DNA of 64,000 nt. Origin: Streptomyces fungicidicus. Its GTDB lineage: Bacteria; Actinomycetota; Actinomycetes; Streptomycetales; Streptomycetaceae. Location of the stretch: the NCBI RefSeq assembly GCF_003665435.1, contig NZ_CP023407.1:5195501-5259500 (forward strand), read 5' to 3'. The position numbers and the translations under genes were made by a program. Positions within the stretch are counted from its first letter, which is position 1. Every line of letters begins with the position of its first letter. The notes under the pieces are model-generated. The model was not told the DNA's origin. It saw only the letters and a list, made by a program, of their open reading frames with translations, and ran no database searches. Shown piece by piece: positions 16,542 through 24,983 of this stretch.

Positions 16542-17476
16542 GCCGGGACTCCCTTCGTGCGGCGCGTGGGGAGGACCGCGGCCCTGAAACGCTGAAGGGG
16601 CGTCGGCGGCAGGGAGCGGACCGAGCCGCGGGCGTAGTGGCGCTCGATGTAGTACTGGCCGACGCTGAGGATCGAGGTCATGATCAGGTACCAGGCGGCG
16701 GCGAGGAAGTACATCTCCACCGGGGAGCCCGAGTTCTGGCCGATGTCCTTGGCCTCCTGGAAGAGGTCGGCGAACTGCACCGCCGAGACCAGCGAGGTCG
16801 TCTTCAGCATGTTGATGACCTCGTTGCCGGTGGGCGGCACGATCACTCGCATCGCCTGCGGCACGACGATCCGGCGCAGCGTCTTGGTGTGGCTCATGCC
16901 GAGCGCGTGCGACGCCTCGGTCTGGCCCTCGTCGACCGAGAGCAGCCCCGCCCGGCAGATCTCGGACATGTAGGCGGCCTCGTTGAGACCCAGACCGAGC
17001 AGCGCCGTCAGCAGCGGCGTCATGAACGACGCCCAGTAGTCCTTGTAGATCGGACCGAGGTTGATGTACTCGAAGACCAGGCCGAGGTTGAACCAGACGA
17101 AGAGCTGGACCAGGACCGGGGTGCCACGGAAGAACCAGATGTAGAACCAGGCGAGGGACGAGGTCACCGGGTTCTTGGACAGGCGCATCACGGCGAGCAG
17201 GATGCCGCCGGCGATGCCGATCACCATCGACAGCACGGTCAGGAGCAGGGTGTTCCCCACACCGTGCAGGATCCGGTCGTCGAAGAAGTAGTCGGGGATC
17301 GCGCCCCAGTTGATCTTGCCTTGGGCGAAGGCGTAGACGACCGCGCCCAGCAGGGCGAGCGCGACGACCGCGGACACGTACCGCCCGGGGTGCCGGACCG
17401 GAATGGCCTTGATGGCCTCCGGCCCGGCGGAGGGCGTTGCGCCGGGACCGTCCGTCTTGTTGACGTCAGCAGTCAC
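16538..17476 (-). CDS. polar amino-acid ABC transporter, permease
   Basis: Inner-membrane permease of about 312 residues. After a 40-residue polar N terminus there are five to six hydrophobic segments. The coupling-helix EAA region is EASHALGMSHTKTLRRIVVPQA, and IWFFRGTPVLVQLF is typical of HisMQ-type permeases. GTG at 17476 (VTADVNKTDG) has AAAGG upstream; the open frame continues but without homology. It is coupled to the ATPase gene by a four-base overlap. Only one permease is present, so it probably works as a homodimer. Confidence 0.92.
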   Translation of the reverse strand: MTADVNKTDGPGATPSAGPEAIKAIPVRHPGRYVSAVVALALLGAVVYAFAQGKINWGAIPDYFFDDRILHGVGNTLLLTVLSMVIGIAGGILLAVMRLSKNPVTSSLAWFYIWFFRGTPVLVQLFVWFNLGLVFEYINLGPIYKDYWASFMTPLLTALLGLGLNEAAYMSEICRAGLLSVDEGQTEASHALGMSHTKTLRRIVVPQAMRVIVPPTGNEVINMLKTTSLVSAVQFADLFQEAKDIGQNSGSPVEMYFLAAAWYLIMTSILSVGQYYIERHYARGSVRSLPPTPLQRFRAAVLPTRRTKGVPA

Positions 17477-17514
17477 GGGTGGAGCCTTTCGGAGCCGAAT
17501 CGAACGGGGCTGGT

Positions 17515-18477
17515 TCAGGAACCGCCGTTGATCTTGGCCTCGGTGATCGCGCCGTCCGCGACACCCCACTTGTCGACGATCTTCTGGTACTCGCCGCTGT
17601 CGATGACGGCCTGGACGGCGGCCTGGAGGGCGTCACGCAGCTCGGTGTTGTCCTTGGCCACGGCTATGCCGTAGGGGCCCGCCTCGACCTGGTCACCGAC
17701 GATCTCGAAGTACTTGCCGCCGCCGGAGTTCTTCACGGAGTACGCGGCGATCGGGAAGTCGGCGGAGACGACGTCCGCGCCCTTGGAACGCATCCGGGTC
17801 TCGGCCTCGGGGTTGGTGTCGAAGGGCTCGATCTTCAGCGTCTTCTCGCCGGCGTCCGTGCACTTCTTCGCCTGGTCCTTGGCGAGGTCGTGGGAGAAGG
17901 TGTTGCGCTGGACGGCCATGGTCTTGCCGCAGAGGTCGTCCCAGGTCTTGATGCCCTGGTCGGCGCCCTTGTTGGTGTAGAGCGAGACGCCCGCGGTGAA
18001 GTAGTCGACGAAGTCGACGCCCGCGCCGACCTTCTTGCCGGTGTCGGCGTCGACGCCCTCCTGGCGGTCCTTGGTGTCGGTCATGGCCGACATGGCCATG
18101 TCGTAGCGCTTGGAGGCGAGACCGCCGATGAGCGTGTCGAAGGTGGCGTTCTCGAACTCGAAGGTGACACCGAGCTGCTTGCCCATCGCCGCGGCGAGGT
18201 CGGGGTCGATGCCGACCACCTTGCCGGAGTCGTCCTTGAACTCGACCGGGGCGTAGGCGATGTCCGAACCGACCTTGACGACGCCCTTGTCGCGGATCGA
18301 CTGGGGGAGCTTGTCGGCAAGCGGGGCCTTGCTCTCGGACTTGCTCTCACCGGAGCCCTTGTCCTTGGTCTGGTCACCGCAGCCGGTGAGAAGCAGTGCG
18401 CCTGCGACCGCGATCGCGCCGGCCGCCGCAAGACGGGAGCGCGCGGCGGTGGTACGACGGGTGGTGCTTGCGGTCAT
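17515..18477 (-). CDS. polar amino-acid ABC transporter, substrate-binding lipoprotein
   Basis: Extracellular binding protein of about 320 residues. A lipoprotein signal with lipobox ALLLTGC puts the lipidated cysteine at residue 33, followed by a Lys/Ser-rich linker. The SBP_bac_3 core reads VKVGSDIAYAPVEFKDDSGKVVGIDPDLA-like from about residue 75, with MSAMTDTKDRQ and SADFPIAAYSV later. ATG at 18477 follows GGAGGAACCCACC. It is the first gene of the transporter operon, 38 bases before the permease. Confidence 0.92.
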   Translation of the reverse strand: MTASTTRRTTAARSRLAAAGAIAVAGALLLTGCGDQTKDKGSGESKSESKAPLADKLPQSIRDKGVVKVGSDIAYAPVEFKDDSGKVVGIDPDLAAAMGKQLGVTFEFENATFDTLIGGLASKRYDMAMSAMTDTKDRQEGVDADTGKKVGAGVDFVDYFTAGVSLYTNKGADQGIKTWDDLCGKTMAVQRNTFSHDLAKDQAKKCTDAGEKTLKIEPFDTNPEAETRMRSKGADVVSADFPIAAYSVKNSGGGKYFEIVGDQVEAGPYGIAVAKDNTELRDALQAAVQAVIDSGEYQKIVDKWGVADGAITEAKINGGS

Positions 18478-19061
18478 GGTGGGTTCCTCCGGCGGATGGG
18501 TGGAGATGCCGATGGGTGGGCCGCCGCCGATGGCATCGGCAGCGCCGCAGGTCGCCGAAGAACACACGCCTTCGGGTGTCGCGACCTCGTGCGATTACGG
18601 CATCTTGCCATTCGGACTGAGCCGTTCAGGGGGCTCCCTATGTCAAAATCGGATAACGGGTGACACCCGAACCGCATCACTCCGGGACATCTGGCCGGAC
18701 AGTCTGCGGGAATCTGCCGTTCCGGCAGGAAGATCTTCGGCATATCCCAGGATGTGGACGCGTACCGCGAGGATTTTGCCGCGGTTGTGGGCTTGCTCCT
18801 ACTTCCCCGCGGCCTTGTCCTGATATCGAGCGACAATTCAAGGTCCCGGCATGTGACCTTCGCGTTATGGACTCGTCGCCGACGGCGTCCGTCCGGTAAG
18901 AAGGTTCTTTACACCCCTCATCCGGGGCTCAAGGGCGCGTGTGCGGCGCGCCCGTCGTGTTTGGCCCGTACGCATCAACCCTCCGGGCCTTGCGCGGTCC
19001 CGCCCACCCCTCACCAGGAGTGGCAACCCTCAAACCATGAACAATTAAGGGGTAAAACCAA
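18478..19061. promoter_or_regulatory. 584-base divergent intergenic region (ABC transporter / malic enzyme)
   Basis: No convincing gene. Two small perfect hairpins are present: CGGGT-GAC-ACCCG at 18657-18669 and CTGCCG-TTC-CGGCAG at 18714-18728. A TTGACA hexamer on the minus strand at 18646-18641 could be the -35 of the transporter operon, though I see no good -10 at the right distance. The part nearest the malic-enzyme start is AT-richer and supplies its AAGGGG ribosome site. The length suggests long leaders or undetected small RNA. Confidence 0.4.
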
Positions 19062-20300
<1,239 letters not shown>

Positions 20301-20315
20301 GGCGTGCCGTGCCGT

Positions 20316-20355
20316 CGGCCTCGTCCCCGGATGCGGGGGCGGGGCCGTTTTCTTT
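20316..20355 (+). terminator. rho-independent terminator of the malic enzyme
   Basis: A 14-base-pair stem with two G-U pairs (20316-20329 with 20334-20347), loop GATG, followed by TTTTCTTT. It has the full intrinsic-terminator form. Confidence 0.9.
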
Positions 20356-20463
20356 GCCGGGGACCCGTCCGGCGGTGCGGCCGCCGCGGCCGGGTGGCAA
20401 GAGGGCGTGTCTCACAGCGGGGCCTGGTTCCTTCGGCGGGGCCGGGAACCTATCGTCAAGGTC

Positions 20464-21429
20464 ATGTTCGCCGTCTACGCCGCCCGAATCGACCGCGACC
20501 AGCCGCTGACGGGTCTGGAGTTGGGAGAGCGCCCCGCTCCCGAGTCCCGTCCCGGCTGGAGCACCGTCACGGTCAAGGCCGCCTCCCTCAACCACCACGA
20601 CCTCTGGTCCCTGCGGGGCGTCGGCCTCGCGGAGGACAAGCTGCCGATGATCCTCGGCTGCGACGCCGCCGGCATCGACGAGGACGGCAACGAGGTCGTC
20701 CTGCACTCGGTGATCGGACAGAGCGGTCACGGGGTGGGGCCCAAGGAGCCCCGCTCCATCCTGACCGAGCGCTACCAGGGCACCTTCGCGGAGCAGGTCG
20801 CCGTGCCCACCTGGAACATCCTGCCCAAGCCGAAGGAGCTCTCCTTCGAGGAGGCCGCCTGTCTGCCGACGGCCTGGCTGACCGCGTACCGGATGCTGTT
20901 CACCAACGCCGGGGTGCGGCCCGGGGACTCGGTGCTGGTGCAGGGCGCCGGGGGCGGCGTCGCCACCGCCGCGATCGTGCTCGGCAGGGCCGCGGGGCTG
21001 CGGGTCTTCGCCACCAGCCGGGACGAGGCGAAGCGCAAGCGGGCGCTGGAACTCGGCGCCGTGGAGGCGGTGGAGCCCGGGGCGCGGCTGCCGCAGCGGG
21101 TCGACGCGGTGATCGAGACCGTGGGCGCCGCCACCTGGTCCCACTCGGTGAAGTCGCTGCGTCCCGGCGGCACGCTGGTGATCTCCGGCGCCACCAGCGG
21201 CGACCGGCCGTCGCATGCCGAGCTGACCCGGATCTTCTTCCTTGAGCTCAAGATCGTCGGCTCGACGATGGGCACCAAGGACGAGCTGGAGGACCTGCTC
21301 TCCTTCTGCGCCGCCGCGGGCGTACGGCCCGTCATCGACGAGGCGCTGCCCATGGACCGGGCGCGGGAGGGCTTCGAACGGATGGAGTCCGGCGGGCAGT
21401 TCGGCAAGATCGTGCTCACCAACCCCTGA
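20464..21429 (+). CDS. zinc-type alcohol dehydrogenase-like / quinone oxidoreductase (MDR)
   Basis: Medium-chain dehydrogenase/reductase of 321 residues. ASLNHHDLWSLRG and ILGCDAAGIDEDGNEV form the catalytic domain; the cofactor fold has VLVQGAGGGVATAAIVLGRAAG, and GKIVLTNP is the typical C terminus. The segment between 85 and 105 lacks the four structural-zinc cysteines, which favours a quinone-oxidoreductase-like enzyme. ATG at 20464 follows a weak CAAGG; upstream in-frame starts have no better site. Confidence 0.87.
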   Translation: MFAVYAARIDRDQPLTGLELGERPAPESRPGWSTVTVKAASLNHHDLWSLRGVGLAEDKLPMILGCDAAGIDEDGNEVVLHSVIGQSGHGVGPKEPRSILTERYQGTFAEQVAVPTWNILPKPKELSFEEAACLPTAWLTAYRMLFTNAGVRPGDSVLVQGAGGGVATAAIVLGRAAGLRVFATSRDEAKRKRALELGAVEAVEPGARLPQRVDAVIETVGAATWSHSVKSLRPGGTLVISGATSGDRPSHAELTRIFFLELKIVGSTMGTKDELEDLLSFCAAAGVRPVIDEALPMDRAREGFERMESGGQFGKIVLTNP

Positions 21430-21450
21430 CGTCTCTTTTCTTCTTCCGCC

Positions 21451-21480
21451 ACGGCCGGCCCGGTCACCCGGGTCGGCCGT
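21451..21480 (+). terminator. terminator hairpin after the MDR gene
   Basis: A 13-base-pair stem with one G-U pair (21451-21463 with 21468-21480) around loop TCAC. It is preceded rather than followed by a pyrimidine stretch, so termination on this strand is probable but not certain. Confidence 0.65.
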
Positions 21481-21485
21481 CTGCA

Positions 21486-21532
21486 TGTCAACCGTGGTTG
21501 ACATCCCGTGGCTGTCAATCTAAGTTGACATC
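21486..21532 (+). promoter_or_regulatory. promoter with twin inverted repeats for the HTH/Clp-N operon
   Basis: TGTCAACC-GT-GGTTGACA (21486-21503) is a perfect 18-base palindrome. A second site TGTCAA-N6-TTGACA (21513-21530) lies 27 bases centre to centre downstream. TTGACA at 21498-21503 serves as a perfect -35, and TAAGTT at 21521-21526 as -10 with a 17-base spacer. The expected transcription start falls on the ATG at 21533, so the mRNA should be leaderless. A bound dimer would cover either element; autoregulation by the HTH product is the simplest model. Confidence 0.75.
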
Positions 21533-21742
21533 ATGACTGAGGCAACCGACCTCGCCGAGCGGGCGGGCGACCGCGACCCACGGGTCGGCCTGCGGGCTGT
21601 CGCCGCCCTGCGCCGGCTGCTGGAGCAACTGGAGGCCGTGCAGGTGCGCAACGCGCGCAACCAGGGCTGGTCGTGGCAGGAGATCGCGGCCGAGCTCGGG
21701 GTCAGCAGGCAGGCCGTGCACAAGAAGTACGGGAGGCATTGA
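21533..21742 (+). CDS. small HTH DNA-binding protein
   Basis: A 69-residue protein. The C-terminal half is a helix-turn-helix, WSWQEIAAELGVSRQAVHKKYG, preceded by an amphipathic helix AALRRLLEQLEAVQVRNAR. There is no ribosome site; the promoter places transcription start at the ATG. Its TGA overlaps the next ATG by one base. The twin palindromes just upstream are the likely binding sites of this protein. Similar small HTH proteins beside Clp-N genes are common in actinomycetes. Confidence 0.82.
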   Translation: MTEATDLAERAGDRDPRVGLRAVAALRRLLEQLEAVQVRNARNQGWSWQEIAAELGVSRQAVHKKYGRH

Positions 21743-22305
21743 TGTTCGAGCGATTCACGAAGGACGCCCGTGACGTGGTGAAGGGGGCGGTCGAACAGGC
21801 GGAGGGCGCGGGGGCCGGGCGGGTGGGGGCCGAGCATCTGCTGCTGGCCCTGCTCGACCGGGAAGGCAGCCGGGCCTCCTTCGCGCTGTCCGCCCTCGGC
21901 GCCGGTGAGCGGCGCGAGTCGGTGCGGACGGCGCTGGGGGAGGCCCGGCGGCGGGCCGGGCTGACGCAGGCCGAGACCGACGCGCTCGCCGGGATCGGGA
22001 TCGATGTCTCGGAGATCGTGGCCCGGGTGGAGGAGGTGCACGGGACGGGGGCGATGTCCGGCGACCGGAAGGGCCCCGGCCGGAGGTCGGGACACCGGCC
22101 GTTCGACCGCGCGGCCAAGGACGTGCTCACGGGCGCCCTGCGTGCCGCCACCGCCCTGCGCGACCGCCGTATCGGTGACGAGCACCTCCTGCTGGCCCTG
22201 ACCACCCGCCCCGGCGTCCCCGCCGAGGTCCTCGCCGACCACGGCGTCACCTACGAGTCCGTGACCCGGGTGCTGTACGGAGAGGGCGAGGCCAAGGCCG
22301 GCTGA
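21742..22305 (+). CDS. Clp N-terminal domain protein without ATPase domain
   Basis: A 187-residue protein with two Clp repeat units: MFERFTKDARDVVKGAVEQA...VGAEHLLLALLD near the N terminus and FDRAAKDVLTGALRAATALRD...IGDEHLLLALTT from about 117. These are the substrate/adaptor-binding modules of ClpA/ClpC, but there is no AAA+ domain, so the protein cannot unfold substrates itself. It may bind Clp clients or act as a regulator partner. It shares a TGATG junction with the HTH gene. Confidence 0.85.
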   Translation: MFERFTKDARDVVKGAVEQAEGAGAGRVGAEHLLLALLDREGSRASFALSALGAGERRESVRTALGEARRRAGLTQAETDALAGIGIDVSEIVARVEEVHGTGAMSGDRKGPGRRSGHRPFDRAAKDVLTGALRAATALRDRRIGDEHLLLALTTRPGVPAEVLADHGVTYESVTRVLYGEGEAKAG

Positions 22306-22331
22306 CGGCGGCTCCGCAGGGCCCGGCCGGC

Positions 22332-22356
22332 CTCGGTCCCGCCGGTCGGGACCGAG
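22332..22356. terminator. terminator between Clp-N and padR genes
   Basis: CTCGGTCCC (22332-22340) pairs perfectly with GGGACCGAG (22348-22356) over a seven-base loop in the 61 bases between convergent genes; it can serve both. Confidence 0.7.
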
Positions 22357-22366
22357 CCCGGGCGGC

Positions 22367-23410
22367 TCAGGACTTCGGTGCGCGCAGTATCGCGCCGATG
22401 TGGGCCGCCGCCGTGGACAGGTGGCGGCGGGCGTCGCGGTACTGGTCGGCGGTGACGCCGTGGTCGCGGGCCGCGTCACGGACGTCGTCCCGGAAGCGGT
22501 CCAGGAGGCGCTCCAGGTCCCGGGCGGGATCGCCGGTGGAGTCCGAGGGGTCACCGTGACCCCAGGCCGGGACGTATTCGGCGGGGAAGTCCTCGGAGGT
22601 CCGGGAGTACGACGGCTCGGAGGTCTTGCCGGGGCCGCCCGCGCCGGGGCGGCCGAAGGCGAAGTCCTTGCCGAACTCGCTCATCTCCTTGACCACTTCG
22701 CCGAGGCCCTCGCGCAGACCCGTCGGCCAGTCGCCCCGGGCGAAGTGGCCCTGCACCTGCTCCTGGACCTGCCGCGCGATGCGCTGCACCTGCTCCTGCG
22801 CCCTGTCCTGGGCCTCCTTGGCCTGGCGGCGGGCGCGCTGCGCCTCCTCGCGGGAGCGGCGGCTCTCGTCCTTGGCGCGCCGGGCCTGTTCCTTCCACTC
22901 CTGCTTGGCGCGGCGCATCTCCTCCTTGGCGGCGCGCCAGGCATCGCTGTCGCCGAAGACCCCGAAGTCGAAGTCGCCGAAACCGCCGCCCTCTTCGGAG
23001 GACGCCCCGCCCTTACGGCTCTGGCGGGCCTGGCCGGCCGCCGCCCGCATCTCGCGGCGCAGGTCGCCCGCGGCGCCGCTGACGTCGGCGCGGATCTCGG
23101 CGGCCAGCTCCGCGACCGACTCGCGGATCTCCAGTTCCAGATCGGCCAGTTCGCCGCTGCGGTCGGCCAGTTCGGCCCGGCCGGCGTCCGTGATCGAGTA
23201 CACCTTGCGGCCGCCCTCGGTGGTGTGGGTGACCAGGCCTTCCGCCTCCAGCTTGGCGAGCCGCGGGTAGACGGTGCCCGCCGACGGGGCGTACAGCCCC
23301 TGGAAGCGCTCCTCGAGGAGGCGGATCACCTCGTAGCCGTGGCGGGGGGCCTCGTCGAGCAGCTTCAGCAGGTAGAGGCGGAGGCGTCCGTGGGCGAAGA
23401 CGGGGGGCAT
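22367..23410 (-). CDS. PadR family transcriptional regulator with long charged C-terminal region
   Basis: The first 80 residues are the PadR winged helix (RLRLYLLKLLDEAPRHGYEVIRLLEERF, then AGTVYPRLAKLEAEGLV and YSITDAGRAEL). The remaining 260 residues are unusual: a strongly charged Arg/Glu/Lys/Ala helix around 155-215 that should form a coiled coil, then a flexible Gly/Pro segment and a final short helical domain. Typical PadR proteins have 110-180 residues. It starts one base after the DUF4097 gene, so the two are coupled. Confidence 0.88.
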   Translation of the reverse strand: MPPVFAHGRLRLYLLKLLDEAPRHGYEVIRLLEERFQGLYAPSAGTVYPRLAKLEAEGLVTHTTEGGRKVYSITDAGRAELADRSGELADLELEIRESVAELAAEIRADVSGAAGDLRREMRAAAGQARQSRKGGASSEEGGGFGDFDFGVFGDSDAWRAAKEEMRRAKQEWKEQARRAKDESRRSREEAQRARRQAKEAQDRAQEQVQRIARQVQEQVQGHFARGDWPTGLREGLGEVVKEMSEFGKDFAFGRPGAGGPGKTSEPSYSRTSEDFPAEYVPAWGHGDPSDSTGDPARDLERLLDRFRDDVRDAARDHGVTADQYRDARRHLSTAAAHIGAILRAPKS

Positions 23411-23411
23411 G

Positions 23412-24284
23412 TCAGAGCACCTTCTTGTCGGTCGTGCCGGCGGTCTCTCCCGAGCCGTCCCGCGGGCCGGGCTCGTCCTCCCCGGCCGGGCGGCGCAGCA
23501 GGGCGATGGACCCGGAGACGGTGGTGGCGCGCAGCTTGCCGCTGCCCGCGCCCAGGCGGCCGGTGAGCTTGTGGGCGCCCCACTGGCCCTCTATCCGGAG
23601 GTCGTCGAAGGCGTTGGAGATGGCGCCGCTCGCGGTGTTGGCCTCGACGTCGGCGTCCGCCGGTTCCGGCAGCCGGATGGCGATCTCTCCCGAGACGCTG
23701 GTCAGCCGGACGTCGGTGGGGCCGTCGGGGTCGAGGTCCACGATCATGGATCCGCTGACCGAGTCCGCCCGGACGGAGGATCCGGAGCCGTCGACGACGG
23801 TGAGGTCTCCGGAGACGGAGGCGAAGCGGAGGTCGCCGGTGACGGACTGTGCCTCCACGTTCCCCGTCACGGTGTCGGCGCGGACGGGGCCGGAGAGGGC
23901 GACGAGGGTGGTGTCGCCCGCGACACCCTTGACGGCGGCGGGTCCGCGGATGCCGGAGACCATGGCGCCGGCGCCTACTACGCCGACCTCCACGCGGGTC
24001 CGGGCGGGGACGGCGAGGGAGACGACCGCGCTGCGGCGCCAGCCCTTGCGGTCGAGCCACTTGAGGAAGCCCTTCCAGGGAAGGTCGTCGTAGGCCACCG
24101 TGAGGGTGCCGTTCTTCTCGGTCACCCGCAGGGGCGGGCCCTCGATCTCGGAGACCTCCAGGCGGGCGGGGCCCTCGTCGGTGCCCACCACGTTGACCGT
24201 GCCGTTGACGATGCGTACGTGGAGCTCGGTCACGGGGGCGTCGAAGGTGAGCTTTGTGGGCTCCGCTACGGACGACTCGGGCAT
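23412..24284 (-). CDS. DUF4097 family beta-repeat protein
   Basis: About 290 residues forming repeated short beta strands with the DUF4097/DUF4098 pattern, for example VRADTVTGNVEAQSVTGDL, SVSGDLTVVDGSGSSVRAD and SVSGEIAIRLPEPADADVEA, where each turn ends in Gly or Ser. This gives a right-handed solenoid. No signal peptide or membrane segment, so it is probably cytoplasmic. ATG at 24284 has CCAGGAGG upstream. It precedes padR by one base and is likely under PadR control. Confidence 0.85.
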   Translation of the reverse strand: MPESSVAEPTKLTFDAPVTELHVRIVNGTVNVVGTDEGPARLEVSEIEGPPLRVTEKNGTLTVAYDDLPWKGFLKWLDRKGWRRSAVVSLAVPARTRVEVGVVGAGAMVSGIRGPAAVKGVAGDTTLVALSGPVRADTVTGNVEAQSVTGDLRFASVSGDLTVVDGSGSSVRADSVSGSMIVDLDPDGPTDVRLTSVSGEIAIRLPEPADADVEANTASGAISNAFDDLRIEGQWGAHKLTGRLGAGSGKLRATTVSGSIALLRRPAGEDEPGPRDGSGETAGTTDKKVL

Positions 24285-24354
24285 GGTGACGACCTCCTGG
24301 GGTGGCGATGGCCCGGTGGCGCGTGGACGCGCCATATCGCGTCTTGCGTGAATC

Positions 24355-24395
24355 ACGATATATCGCGGAGGTCGAAAGTCAAGACACTCGTCTTG
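24355..24395 (-). promoter_or_regulatory. promoter and operator for the DUF4097-padR operon
   Basis: Read on the minus strand: -35 TTGACT (24382-24377), 16-base spacer, -10 TATCGT (24360-24355). The palindrome CGATATATCG (24356-24365) overlaps the -10, and a related CATATCGCG lies at 24333-24341. A/T-rich ATAT-cored palindromes are typical PadR sites, so repression by the downstream PadR is likely. A second inverted repeat, CAAGAC-N4-GTCTTG at 24380-24395, overlaps the -35. Confidence 0.6.
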
Positions 24396-24530
24396 GTGAG
24401 CGGTCTGTTCGGTGGGCCTTTCGTGCGCGGTGGGCGGGCGCTGCGTGGGGGTGGCCGGGGGTGGGATTACGCAGCCCGGCGTTTGCGGGGTGCCGTCGCG
24501 CCCACCCGTGCCGCCCCAGCGGCACGACTG

Positions 24531-24635
24531 CCCGCGGAGTGCGGCTGCGGCGGCGCGGCTGCCCGCAGGGACGCGGGTCGCTGCGGGGACGCGGGTGGGG
24601 CGGCGCGGCGGCCCGCGGGAGTGCGGCTGCGGCGG
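24531..24635. repeat. imperfect direct repeat in GC-rich spacer
   Basis: A 23-base segment at 24531-24553 recurs at 24612-24635 with one extra G; both begin CCCGCGG and continue AGTGCGGCTGCGGCGG. Between them lies a smaller repeat of GACGCGGGT. The 439-base region 24285-24723 contains this repeat and the padR-operon promoter but no gene I can support. Confidence 0.6.
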
Positions 24636-24723
24636 TGGGGTCGAGGCGGCGCGCCGGCGTCACACCCGGCTGAGGGCGCTGCACGCCTGGCGCACGCCCG
24701 AGCGCGGCCGGGGGAGGAGGGGG

Positions 24724-24903
24724 TTAGTCGTCTTCCTCGTCGTCCAGGCGGGCCAGCCAGGTGGCCAGGCGTTCCACCGGGACCTCGAAGTCGGGGTTGA
24801 GGTCGACGAACGTGCGCAGCTGCTCGGCCAGCCACTCGAAGGTGACCTCCTCCTCCCCGCGCCGCTTCTCCAGTTCCTCGATGCCACGGTCCGTGAAGTA
24901 CAT
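24724..24903 (-). CDS. small acidic protein, DUF6104-like
   Basis: A 59-residue protein (MYFTDRGIEELEKRRGEEEV at the start, ARLDDEEDD at the end), predicted to be mostly helical, with WLAEQLRTFVDLNPDFEVPVERLATWLARL in the centre. This short conserved actinobacterial family is unnamed apart from DUF6104. There is no ribosome site; TATCCT seven bases before the ATG could be a -10 for a leaderless message. It lies downstream of the oxoglutarate dehydrogenase terminator. Confidence 0.75.
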   Translation of the reverse strand: MYFTDRGIEELEKRRGEEEVTFEWLAEQLRTFVDLNPDFEVPVERLATWLARLDDEEDD

Positions 24904-24932
24904 GAGGACAAGGATATGTGCCGGAAAACGGC

Positions 24933-24965
24933 CGGGCCGCACCCCCGGGAAGGGGGTGCGGCCCG
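24933..24965 (-). terminator. terminator of the oxoglutarate dehydrogenase gene
   Basis: A perfect 14-base-pair stem (24933-24946 with 24952-24965) with loop GGGAA, 18 bases after the stop codon of the dehydrogenase gene. Confidence 0.85.
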
Positions 24966-24983
24966 TACGCGTACTGCCGCCGG

